Source: Neolentinus lepideus HHB14362 ss-1 (taxonomy: Eukaryota; Basidiomycota; Agaricomycetes; Gloeophyllales; Gloeophyllaceae). Taken from it: 64,000 nucleotides of DNA. The DNA is taken from NCBI GenBank assembly GCA_001632425.1, contig KV425555.1, positions 268,795 to 332,794 on the forward strand. Reading direction: 5' to 3'. The position numbers were made by a program, and so were the translations under genes. Shown here piece after piece: positions 23,651-34,036 of the stretch (positions are counted from its first letter, which is position 1; each line of letters starts with the position of its first letter). A model generated the notes under the pieces. The model searched no databases, had not been told where the DNA came from, and saw only the letters and a program-made list of their open reading frames with translations.

Positions 23651-25324
23651 ACAAGTTCCCTAGATGGTTCTCTGGTACTTAACAACATCAAGCTGACTAA
23701 TGTCCCAACTGCTGTGGCAGTTAATGGTGGACCTCCCTTATTGGATGGCGGTACCACGACCATCGACTCCTGGGCACAAGGCAACGTTTATACTGGCGTT
23801 AGCTCCAGCGGCAAATTTGTTCAAGGAAATATCCCTTCGATCTCGAAGGCTTCGAACGTTTTTGATGGCAGCGGTTGGATCTTTGGCAAGACTCATCCGC
23901 AGTACAAGGACTACTCCGTTAGCCAAATTGTCAGTGTCAAAGCTCAGGGTGCAAAGGGTGACGGTCAGACGGATGATACCGCTGCATTGAAGGACATATT
24001 CGCGACGGTCAGCTCTGATTTTATGGAGGGGCATCACCGACTGAGATTGTCTTCAGTATGCTGCATGCAAGATCATTTTCTTTGACGCCGGTGTCTACGT
24101 GGTCACGTCCACGATTCCCATTCCTGCTGGAACGCAGATTGTCGGCGAAGCTTGGACTGTGATCATATGGGCAGTGGGAGCGCTTTTCAGAACCAGATTA
24201 ATCCACAACCTGTTATCAGGGTGAGCGACACGAACTCTAAGGGTGTCCTGGAGATCTCAGACACAGTATTCACTACAGTCCCTGAACGAATACTTCAGAC
24301 TGGGTGGAGGTATGCCGGCGATATACGAAGGGATTTGTAGGGCTGAACACCATGGCAGCCGCCGGGACTAATCTTCAAGAATCTCGATGTACCAAGCAGA
24401 CCGACACTGGTTCCAATTGCTTCACCGCCTTCATGGCTTTTCACCTTACTTCCGCTTCAAGCACTTACTTGGTGGTACGACCGGAGTTATTCGGGTTTCA
24501 CAGGAAGCGATGCTAATAATGTCGATTATGACCTAGGGTACTTGGGTGTGGTTGGCTGACCATGACTTAGACGCCTCATATCAAGGACAACTCACTTTAT
24601 ACAGTGGACGTGGAATCTATTCTCAGTCGCAAGGTCCGGTGTGGCTGATCGGTACAGGATGTGAGTGACGCTGTATGTCGGCGCAGTGACCTCTGCACTG
24701 ACACTTGATCGCTGAAGCTGAGCATCACACGTCTTACAATCATCAGCTTGTTGGTGCCGCAAATCACTACATGGGCCTGATCCAGACTGAATCAGTAAAT
24801 ATGCATGGTCTTCCTGTCTCGTCAACACAGTGCTCAGTACGGACGTCTTTAGCCGTACCACCAACCCTCGCCTGCTCCCCCATCGCCATTCAGCATTCTA
24901 AGCTCTTGGAACGACCCGAGCTTTAGCAACCAGAATGCAGCATGGTCCCTTCGTGTGGCCTCTTCCAAGAATATCCTCATATTTGGTAAGTATTTGGCTG
25001 CATGTCATCTCAGCTTGATTCTGACTGTCTTGAAAGGCGCCGGGTTGTACGGTTTTCTCCAAGTAAGCGTTTCTTCCATCTACTTGTATTATTTATATTG
25101 GACTGGGTTTGCCTTTTCATTAGAATTATGACCAAATCTGTGTCGACGACTTTAACTGCCAACAACAAATCGTGTACATTGATTCGTCCTCTGGTGTAGC
25201 CATATACAGTCTCTCAACAGTCTCCAGCGTTTACCAGCTGAGTATCAACGAAGCAGGTATCATCCCCAACAGCGCAAACAGGAATGATTTCGCTCAGACT
25301 GTCACGGCTTGGACCCGAACTTGA
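23651..25324 (+). pseudogene. 5'-truncated GH55 beta-1,3-glucanase pseudogene
   Basis: Glycoside hydrolase family 55 enzymes are secreted exo-beta-1,3-glucanases built of two pectate-lyase-like beta-helices. Only the central and C-terminal part survives: GSLVLNNIKLTNVPTAVAVN, WAQGNVYTG, FGKTHPQYKDYSVSQIVSVK, GAKGDGQTDDTAALKDIF (start of the second helix), IIFFDAGVYVVTSTIPIPAG, GSGSAFQNQINPQPVIRV, GTWVWLADHDLD-like region, LYSGRGIYSQSQGPVWLIGT, AEHHTSYNHQLVGAANHYMG, LIQTES, SSKNILIFGAGLYGFLQ, QIVYIDSSSGVAIYSLSTVS, ending DFAQTVTAWTRT, TGA 25322-25324. No signal peptide or first helix is present. An extra AT near 24169 shifts the frame between GEAWTVI and MGSGSAF, and the 24290-24360 region is also disrupted. 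The 5' end abuts the dehydrogenase relic at about 23650. Family call is secure; loss of function is very likely. Confidence 0.88.
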
Positions 25325-25477
25325 CCGAATAGAAAGGTGCGGACGTGCTCAAAGTGAATATGAGGCTATGTATATCATAATATTCTCAGGTTTCTCGATG
25401 AGGATGCGTTTTGCATTTACATTCATCATCTGATAATACTCGTATATTTATGTCGCGCTGTATGACGACTAACAACT

Positions 25478-26838
25478 TCATGATTGGATGACTTGCTCAG
25501 CCTCGAGAGCCGTCCCTTCGACCTGCATGTCATGGATACTCTCTAAGCCCACACCTCTAAGAATCTTCCCAACTCCCTCCCTCTTCACCGCCTCCAGCTC
25601 ATCCTCACTCTTCACTAATAGCATACCAGCAAAACCGACGGCATTGATACTAAGCTGGTCGCCTGTTTCTTTCAGTGTGTAGTTCTCCTCAGCCCGGGGA
25701 ATAAGATGCAAGTGGTCGAGTGTGAGTACAGCATTATACGATGGTGTGCCCGCGGGATAATGCGGGTCGTGGCGGACGGTGGAGATGACGAGGTCGAGGA
25801 GGGAGAGGAAGGCTTGTGAGAGCTTCTCTTCGATCTCGTCGATAGGTGTGGATACGGACATCAAGGGGAGGCGGAAGATATGGTTCGCGTATGGGAGAGA
25901 GGATAGAGAGAATGGTCTCTCTAGCGTGATTTTTCGGGGGTTCAGTGCCAATCGGTTGCTCTGGAGATCATTTGACACGGAGACGTACCTGGATTTTCTA
26001 GCTTTGCTGCTTTGGCAAGGCGTTCTACAGGAGGACCATTCTCATCTTCTAGGGGAAGGAGCTGAATGTGTTTATGTGGTTGACTAGCACCACTCCGATC
26101 ACCGCCTGCCAACACGAACTTAGCGAATTCGGCGCCCAGATTCAGATAAGACAAGCTCAAAGCCTACTAACAGTTGTAGAATGCAAAGAATGGCGATCCT
26201 GCCTTCTTCGCTGCTAGCAATAGCAGGTATATTTGCACCAGATCTGGGGGCAGGAGAGGTGACGCCTGCGATTCATACTCTATTTGATTGGAAACGAGAT
26301 GTAAGTAGTTAGGTGACGAAGGTATCCTCGGATCAGCTTAGTACTACGCACTCTTACTTGCCAAAAGAAAATGGAGGGGAATGACGCAGTACTTGTTCAG
26401 CTAATGGTCCACCATTGCAGAATATAAATGTTCCATTCAACGCCGGATCACACAGACTGCAGACTCACCAGAGCGACATACTCTTTTCCATCCTCCTCAT
26501 CCTTAACCTCCCCGATGTACAGGTTCTCTATGTAGGGCGGCTCGAACGGATCGGGCTTTCCGTCCGGGTTCTTCTGCCTCGGATCGAAATGCGGGGTCGG
26601 GAGATGCGGCTTGTGCTGCAGAGCAGGACAAAGCCTAATCTCATACTGTCTGAAAGATTAACACCGAGTAGATATCAGTGAATATCATGACTGACCAACG
26701 CACCTCAATCTCTCCTTCCTTATGTTTCTGTACCGTCGAAGGGAAGAACAGCAGATCACCCTCCTCCTTCGCCTTCTCGAACTTGTTCTTCAGGCGACTG
26801 ATAATCTCCTCAGGAGTTGTGGCCGTACTCGAGGTCAT
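25478..26838 (-). CDS. APA2: Diadenosine tetraphosphate phosphorylase (ATP adenylyltransferase)
   Basis: Breaks down Ap4A with phosphate to ATP and ADP; HIT-superfamily enzyme of nucleotide metabolism. ATG complement 26836-26838: MTSSTATTPEEIISRLKNKF, GDLLFFPSTVQKHKEGEIEV. The next exon reads YEIRLCPALQHKP, HFDPRQKNPDGKPDPFEPPY, YIGEVKDEEDGKEYVAL. A further exon is SQASPLLPPDLVQIYLLLLA, AGSPFFAFYN, followed by the catalytic region GGDRSGASQPHKHIQLLPLE with the HxHxQ nucleotide-binding motif intact. The last exon, 25478-25978 region, has ITLERPFSLSSLPYANHIFR, YNAVLTLDHLHLIPRAEENY, NAVGFAGMLLVKSEDELEAV and ends VEGTALEAEQVIQS, TGA at 25478. About five introns; one exon between 26280 and 26470 is only loosely placed. 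Frame seems intact. Confidence 0.88.
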
Positions 26839-27309
26839 TACGATGATGCAGCGCGCAGACAGCGGGAATGCGGGGATAACACTGTAACTGTCCGGACGAA
26901 AGGGCAGAGCTCCCTTTGTGAGAGCGTGCCTGACACCTGATAGTGCACTGATTTGAGCGAATGACACATATAATACTTGCAAAGGGTCACCCAGCGGTCT
27001 AATACTGAAGGAGAAAACAAACAACTACACCGGCATGAGCCCCTACAGAACATACTTGGTTACGTGTTCTCCGTGGAGACTTCTCTTATTGTCCCACAAA
27101 CTACTCAATACACTCCGAGTCCTGCAGAAGAAGATCGCAAAGCAAAGTAACGATAGCGGTAATCACAAAACCGAGTTAGAGACGCCAGCGACCATTGTTC
27201 AGAACCGGAAGGAAAAGAAAGAGTGCATTGGAATGACCCAGCCAAACGTGCACAGTGCGCCCGTCCTTTCTTTGGCAAAGAAGAACAAATGGGGTGGACA
27301 AGCTAGCGA
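26839..27309. other. Intergenic, nothing recognised
   Basis: Spacer between the Ap4A phosphorylase start and the 3' end of the next minus-strand gene. Holds the phosphorylase promoter and the terminator side of the membrane-protein gene. The plus-strand frame at 27035-27385 has no coding character. Confidence 0.5.
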
Positions 27310-27954
27310 TCAAGCTCGCCCACCCTTCCCTCTATTGTCCTTCGCTTCCTTCATTGCCTCACCCAGAACGATGGCGCGAGCATAGCAGGCGGCAGTTATC
27401 ATCGACCATAAGGATGCGTTTGTACCCTAAGGGCATTGCGACCGATTAGAGACGAAATTGCACATTGTACAAAGCGACTCACTTGATAGAACAGAACCGT
27501 AAGGAAGGCCTGTAGCAATAACAAGGGAACCCGGACGATGAAGCTTCGATGAATCGATGACCCTTTCAATTGTGGCAGCGGAAATTCTATGGCAAGTATG
27601 ACGAATGCGAGAATCATGGAGAGAATCTGGATGATGGGGGCCTTGACAATGAGCGTGATAAAGATGGCATTAGCTCTGGACGGTCTGTTTTACAGATAAC
27701 ATTGTTAAAGAAATGCCTAAAGCAACCTGCGACGATTACTCACTGGAGACCTCCCGGGCTTCGGACTATGCCACCAACAAAATCCCAAAAGAACTTGCGA
27801 TAGTAGAATCCCCAGAAAGATGCCCAGATCGTGTCTAGAGAAGTAGAGACGTGGGGTCAGAACCCTCCGAGATACACCCGTAGCACAACGACTCACAAAC
27901 ACAGGAAGTGATGGAGAGCAGGCGAGAGTATTCGTGCCAAATTAAGTTGCCCAT
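27310..27954 (-). CDS. Conserved small multi-pass membrane protein
   Basis: Unnamed basidiomycete membrane protein, possibly of the DUF7727 type (recalled, not checked). ATG complement 27952-27954: MGNLIWHEYSRLLSITSCV, then YTIWASFWGFYYRKFFWDF, VGGIVRSPGGLQ, IFITLIVKAPIIQILSMIL, AFVILAIEFPLPQLKGSSIH, RSFIVRVPLLLLQAFLTVLF and after the last intron GTNASLWSMITAACYARAIV, LGEAMKEAKDNRGKGGRA, TGA at 27310-27312. Four hydrophobic segments and a basic C-terminal tail are visible. Four exons with matching phases. Function unknown. The neighbouring Ap4A phosphorylase is on the same strand but independent. Confidence 0.78.
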
Positions 27955-28430
27955 TGCTGCGATATACTCTTCAGAAGCTGAATATCGACTTGTGACGGCG
28001 GACTCTTGCCAGGGAAATGAGCGCTGCTCGGCGTGCGCGGGGGGCTTTGAAGGAAGAGAAACTGAAGGAAGACTTGCTTCGACCTAGCAGGAGGAAAGCC
28101 AGAAAAAAAGAAAAGAATTGGCTTGCAGGAAAAGCGAGCACAGCTCGGACAAGGACAAAGGAGTGTAAGAGGAAGTACTGGGAACTTCGCCCAACAAATA
28201 CCCTCTTGAATGATGTAGCCGTGCCTTGCATCAATTCACGCCGCCGGCTCGTCGCTAGGCGATTCGGACGGAGTCTCAAATCCAATTCCATCATCTATAA
28301 TTATGTGCCTCCCACCGATACACGAGGTTGCGAACAAGGATTGAAAGGTGCTGTGTAAATATACGAATGGTACTATAACAACGACGACATATTGATAGAT
28401 ATAAGTAAGGACGGATATACACTTGCTCAG
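27955..28430. other. Intergenic region with ambiguous small frame
   Basis: Promoter side of the membrane-protein gene. A 113-codon plus-strand frame at 28017-28358 is rich in Lys/Arg (GALKEEKLKEDLL, RKARKKEKNW) and ends in unremarkable sequence; a complementary minus-strand frame is equally open. Neither has recognised homology, so neither is called as a gene. Confidence 0.4.
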
Positions 28431-30230
28431 TACTGGAGGGAGCTGAAGGTGACGGTCTCACGGGTGTGGCCTGAAGGGTTAGCTCGGTCTGCTCGGACAG
28501 ATCTTTGGAAAGCGATACAGAAGCACTGACTTATTGTAACCTGACAGCTGGCAGCTCCTGGATTGCCTTCGCTTCTGGCGGTAGGAGGCTTTCGCGGTAC
28601 CCTCCCTTTCGGCGGAGCATCTAGTACTAATCGCGACCCAGAGTCGTAGGACTGCAGACGATTCACGACTACCCCTGCGCGCATTGAATGCCCAGATCAG
28701 CCGCACCTCCGTTAGCAAATCAGTTATTTGCGGTCTTTGCATAGGAAAATCTCGGGAGCCTGGAATCTGGAGAGGCATGCGACTCCGAAAGGTGCGGTCG
28801 ACACACAAAGAACAGCGCAAAAGGAGTGATCCAGTAGAGACGCCTGTGATAATATCGATGGTCTTGCCACTTAGCCCATGCTTTGCCAGCGTAGAGGAAT
28901 CGTCCGCATCACTGTATATTTTGGAAGTAAAGTAAAGAAGGTCAGTTCGAACGCAGCGCACTCACGGTCTGTCTGGAGAGCCTGATATGGTACTGTTTCC
29001 ATGGGTGCTTCTGCTAGCACTGTGGACAGATATGGCATCCACATCCATGAAAGTACCAGCGTTCTGCTGTCCATTCCGCTCCGGATCAGCCGAGAGGACA
29101 AGGCTATGCAGCCCGGGTCCTAAACTGTTGGCGAATTACTACCGATGGCAGATGCTATCAGACAAGAATGTTCTGAAGGTACGGCTCAAGTATGTTAACC
29201 AATAATGTCTGCAGCAATAGTTAGTGAGGTAATTACCCTGAATATTTTTTACTACTGACCTGAGCATGGAGAAAACGACCTGCTCCTGATGTTGTAGCAT
29301 TCCCGTCTAACGGGACTGAGAAGTCGGATTGACACGGTCCCATAGCTAGCAACATCCTCCGCAGAAAAGGTCATGGACGCTGTCGCTCGGCCATTCCGCG
29401 TGAAGTGTCATGGTCGTCAGACTAATGTATGTCAAACTGACGGAGTGGGTTAGTACTTACTGCAGAATGTTATTTATGTAGTTTTCGCCGTTAAGTGCAG
29501 TCCAGTGCGAGCCAGAGAAAGTGATCTGAGGCTGAGCATCGTCTATGAAAGCACTTTCAGGATATAAGAAACTGAAGACGAGACCAAGTCTACCCAAAAG
29601 ACCTTACTTGAGTCTCAAATACGACGCTGTCGATGTCAATCCTTGACCCGGGCCCAGTATTCGTAATGACAGCCGTATGGATATTCAGATCAGACGCCCC
29701 GGCCAACGCCTGACCGACGGCGGGAGTCTGCATATTAGCATCTCCACTACTCGCCGTTTGCCCGTCTATTATATATGACCGTATTCCGGCCTTCGATACC
29801 AAGCCCGGTGCATGCGAAGGGAGCTCTCAATATTAAGTATGACAAATATATCGCGACAACCACATACCGTTCAATGTGATGGTGGTTGACGTGCCCTGCG
29901 TAGACGTCGTGTGGAAAGATGATGCGGAATAACTCTGACGAGTGGTATCACAGGTACGATGTCGAGAAGAGGTAGACTCACCCGGACCATAGGGTCATTC
30001 TCAGGGCTATCCTTCCGAGCTCCCACAGGCAAGTCAAGGTTGAGCTGTCCTCAACTATACATAGTTAATACAGATATGCGCGCCAGTCATTCCGATGCTA
30101 ATAATATGAACCCGTTGCGGTACTGACATTGAAAGAAGCCGAAACCAGTTAATGATAGACGAAGGGTACCGGTGACCGGTCTGACCAGTGATGTGGAGGT
30201 CGTTGAAGGCGAAGGAGACGTCCGAAACGC
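28430..30230 (-). CDS. Possible membrane-anchored beta-sandwich protein, perhaps degenerate
   Basis: Minus-strand fragments separated by plausible introns resemble mushroom surface proteins with two extracellular beta-sandwich modules, one membrane helix and a disordered tail. Reading 5' to 3': PENDPMVR, QSYSASSFHTTSTQGTSTTI, TLNG, LVSKAGIRSYIIDGQTASSG, ASDLNIHTAVITNTGPGSRI, DIDSVVFETQ, DDAQPQITFSGSHWTALNGE, NYINNILQ, RATASMTFSAEDVASYG, DFSVPLDGNATTSGAG, LHSLVLSADPERNGQQNAGT, FMDVDAISVHS, then a weak hydrophobic stretch near 28820-28890 and a tail with SYDSGSRLVLDAPPKGRVPR. Continuity breaks at about 29350 (needs a frame change) and the membrane helix is poorly preserved, so it may be a pseudogene. 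Start and stop are not determined. Family assignment is tentative. Confidence 0.35.
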
Positions 30231-30625
30231 TTGGACTTGGAGACTACAAGGGTTGCATAAGAGCGGGACGTGCTATAACTTTAAGGTCCGGCTCCGGTGA
30301 TGTTGACCCGCCACACTTTGATACACGACTTGCCCGAAGCGTTCAGTGCTTTCTTGTTACACAGCCTGCGATCAGAGATATCTCGACTCGGAAGGGTGAG
30401 TGGCGAGAGTTTCGTATGACAGAATTGTTCATCATCATAAGGACGAACTGGATACAGTTTCATGCAAGGAGAAAGCGAAACACAGACAACGAAACCCGAC
30501 GCGTCGGGCGTCGCGTGCGCGCGCCCGGATTTCAGCTACTCTAATTAGTCGCGACTTCACCTAGGTTGGCCACTGCCTGCGACGTCGGCCTCCTCTGCGT
30601 CTGGTATTGGACTTTTTCTGTAGCC
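30231..30625. other. Divergent intergenic region
   Basis: About 400 bases upstream of the HicA-domain gene and, on the other strand, upstream of the putative membrane protein. GC-rich CGCGTCGGGCGTCGCGTGCG segment at about 30499-30530. No feature assigned. Confidence 0.4.
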
Positions 30626-33600
30626 ATGGCTTCCAATCGCGGGCCTGCTCAGCCAGCGATTGCTGAATCGAAGTCTCGAGATCTGATCCCGGTTGGTCCC
30701 AAGCATGTTCAGGGGAAATATCAAGGCAGCAAACGCACGGAAGAAGGGGCAAAGCCGACCACCGCTCGGGCACTAGTACTTCGTAATGGAAAGTATGGGG
30801 CAATAGGAACTGGTGAGGTGGTCCTGGCAAACAAGATCAGTGGCCGGGAGAAGCTGGATCTTCTTGGTGGTGAGTGCATATCCTCCAAATATTGTGGTAT
30901 CCATCTGAAACATATATAACGTGCAGACGACCTGCTCGAACAAAGAGTCGAGATGGAGAAGAAGGCCCTCGGGCCCCCATTCAGGCTTGAAAAGTGTTTG
31001 AGGATCGCTCATGCTCAGTTCAATGGTATGTCAAAAGGCCACCTCGGCATTTGTGGGGATCCGCCCTGCATAGATTCGTTACAGCTGCCTTGGATGAAGT
31101 CAAGAACCTCCAAGACTCCGAGAGTTTCTTCTCGGAAATCGTTGCAGAAATTGTGGCGCGCACGCCTCCGGACAAGTATAAGAAACCAGCCACCCCACTC
31201 CAGGATTCTCGCTATGTTACCTCTATTGTAGCTACCAGGTTAGTAGTGTCTATATTCACTGTGTGACTACACGTCTGAAATAAGGCGGTAAACGTACGAA
31301 CTCATTGGATTTTCTTTTCCTGCGAAGAATTCATAATGCGTACACGGCCGCTTCCGCTTGGAAGCTTGTCCGGGACACATTACACGAATTGGATGAGGAG
31401 GGGTTGATAGACGCCACTGCAAGGAACCAGATCAGACGCGATGAACACCTTAGAAGTCTTTATCTCGTCCTCTACGACTTGGTAAACGAACTCATCCAGA
31501 TCTACCAGTCAAAGTTTTCTGTCTATATTATGGTAGCCCGTAAGTAATCGAGCGAGCCCGAAATCAGGTTCACTGACTTACGGCCCCTCAGCACACTACG
31601 CCAAGTACTTCAAGCCCGTCCCGGATAGCGATCCGGGTGATCCAGAGATAATGTTCGACTGGGTTGAACTCAAAGCCGTTCACAGGTCTTTCCTCGACTC
31701 AATCATTATTGAACTGTGCCTTCCTCAGTCTCGCTATCCCAAACAAGTCTTGTACTCCATTTTGCACGATGCTGTTGATGAATCGCCCCGCGAAGCAAAG
31801 CGTTTCTCACAAGCCGTCTGGGACACTGTCGGAGACTTAGCTGTGAGTATGGTCGTCGACGCTTGCTGACCCCTTGCCGCCAGCTAATCCCGTATATCAC
31901 CATTTTGTCTGCGTATCTAGATGGCGGTAGAATTGCAAGATATGATCGAGTCTCCCTTACTTGGCGCTGATTCTACGCAGTTGAAGAACAGTTCCCGTCA
32001 GATGCCAGAGGAATACGAGGACTGGATCGACGCTCAGCTGTTTTCCGACAAGGCAGCTAAGGACCTGTCTATCAGAAATCATGTCTTTCCTCTTGAGAAG
32101 ACGAGGACCAAGTCAGGCCTCGAAGCGTTGTGGAAGACAATCAACGCGGTAAGGACGTTCGCCTGTACATGAACATCTGTATTGACGACGTAGACTTCAC
32201 CCGTAGAATTATAAGGCCATATCTGGGCAAGATATCGATGATCTATGGAATCTCGCTGGAGAGAAAAAGAGGACACCTCGATGGCATGCGTATTACATGC
32301 CGTCTCTCCGTGAGGATGATGAAGGTCCTGGGACAGTATCAAGGGTACGGGCTGGCAAAGGTGGGAAGAAACCACTGGCACTCACAGCCGGACTAGGGGC
32401 TGGGGACGAGAGCGACAGCTCGATGCCTTCCCTCCAGTCTGTCTCAGACTCCGAGGATGAAGAAAGTGAGGATGAAGATGAATACGAAGACGAGTCAGAC
32501 GAGTACGACAATGATTATGAAACAGAGTCTGAGGAGGACGGGTATGACACAGACGAAGAGGAGCAAGCTAGAGAGTTATTGCGAGAAGCTATGGACTACG
32601 CTATGAGAGATCCGGAGTTCCTTAATGTGAAATCGCCCGAGGCAGAGCTCAACCTGGACGAAGATGTTAAGGGGAATCCCTTCTTGAAACTCCTTGGTTC
32701 GCTAAGAGGTGAGCCTCTCAAAACGCAATGCATTGCCTCAGTTGGTTATATAACCGATCGATAGGTCGTCTCTTCTCCGCCGATCCGAACCTGAAGACCA
32801 AAGTTCGAGCCCAACCTCGCAAGCCGTTCTTTGGGGGAAAGAAGCCGCCTGCTGCCGAGGATTTTGAAGATGACGACGAAGTGCCCCCTCTCGAGCCTAT
32901 TGCACCTTCTGCCAGGAAAGCGGCACAACGTAGGTGTTTCGGTGGCATGCTTGCCCTACGATGTTAACGTGTTTGCAGCCGAACCCTCTAAAGGACATGG
33001 AGTAACCGTGGAAGAAGTGGAGGACGAGGAGGTCACTTCAGCTAAGAAGAAGAAGAAGAAGCCTAAGAAGAAAAAGAAGAAGCCCTCCACCACTGCGCCC
33101 GCGGAACAGGGGTTAGAGTCCCCAGTGCCTACGGTGTCACCACCCCCGGAGCCTATGCCTACAACTCCCAGTCCTGTCACATCGAGCGAACTTACTTCTC
33201 CTCCTCAGACGCCGTTGAAAAGGAAGAACAGGAAGGGTTCCTCCGGCGCCTCCACGGATGGACCCAAATCGCCACCGACTCCTTCGACCACCAATACTTC
33301 TTCTACTTATTTGCCTTCCATGTCAACAGCGTCCCTGGTCACGGAGCAGAAGGCGCAATCTGTCCGATCGTACTTACAGTCTGAAGGTCTTGATACCACT
33401 AAGATGAAGGTGAAATCCAGGGGTCACGCCTCAGACATGGCGCCAATTAAGGCAAAGAAAAAGGGCCTCTTTTCTGGTAAATTTGGACGCAAGGAGAAAG
33501 CCGAGGGTGAGGACGATGAGGAGTCCATTAAGAAGAGCAGCAAAGACAGTTACTTCTCGAGGCTCAGCAAGAAGTCTACAGACTTGATGCACCAGCTGCT

Positions 33601-34036
33601 TCGTACTAAGGATGACCAAAAGATGGGTCGGGCACCAATGAAATGGGAGCAGTTCCTGAAGGTCAGTGAGCTATGGTTTTAGTAAACTTCCGGCATCGAC
33701 CAAGACTTGCCCTTCAGGTGATGAGAGAGATGGGCTTCAGTTATGATCCAAGTACTGCAGGCTCTAGCGTCAGATTCGATCCTCCTAATCCAAGAGACCC
33801 GGTAAGTCCATTCACGCACCCCAGTATGTGTTGTATTGAGCGTCTTCACCCTCGCAGCCTATCACATTTCACAAACGTGAGTCATACATTCAGAAATCGT
33901 CGTCCCCTGCTGATTCGATTTCCGAATGACAGCCCACCCCGATCCGACCATCCAACCCATAAGGTTGAGGGAGTACGCAAAGGACCTCGAGCAGATGTAT
34001 GGATGGACAGAGGAAGAGTTTTACAAGGCGCTTTGA
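30626..34036 (+). CDS. Large protein with C-terminal HicA-like domain
   Basis: ATG at 30626 (MASNRGPAQPAIAESKSRDL). An alpha-helical N-terminal half is spread over several exons: LHRFVTAALDEVKNLQDSES, FFSEIVAEIVARTPPDKYKK, AYTAASAWKLVRDTLHELDE, HLRSLYLVLYDLVNELIQIY, MFDWVELKAVHRSFLDSIII, YSILHDAVDESPREAKRFSQ, EYEDWIDAQLFSDKAAKDLS. Next come a strongly acidic tract (SDSEDEESEDEDEYEDESDE), a Lys-rich tract at about 33040-33080 (AKKKKKKPKKKKKK), and a Ser/Pro/Thr-rich linker. The final exons encode KWEQFLKVMREMGFSYDPST, AGSSVRFDPPNPRDP, ITFHKPHPDPTIQPIRLREY, AKDLEQMYGWTEEEFYKAL, TGA 34034-34036. This end has the beta-strand-helix pattern of HicA/YcfA, a prokaryotic mRNA-interferase and dsRBD-like fold. 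Whether it cleaves or only binds RNA is unknown. Charged linkers suggest a nuclear or nucleic-acid-associated protein. About ten introns. Confidence 0.72.

Noticed and set aside
28017..28358. Lys/Arg-rich 113-codon plus-strand frame
   Set aside because: The opposite strand is equally open and no relatives were recognised; promoter location makes chance more likely.
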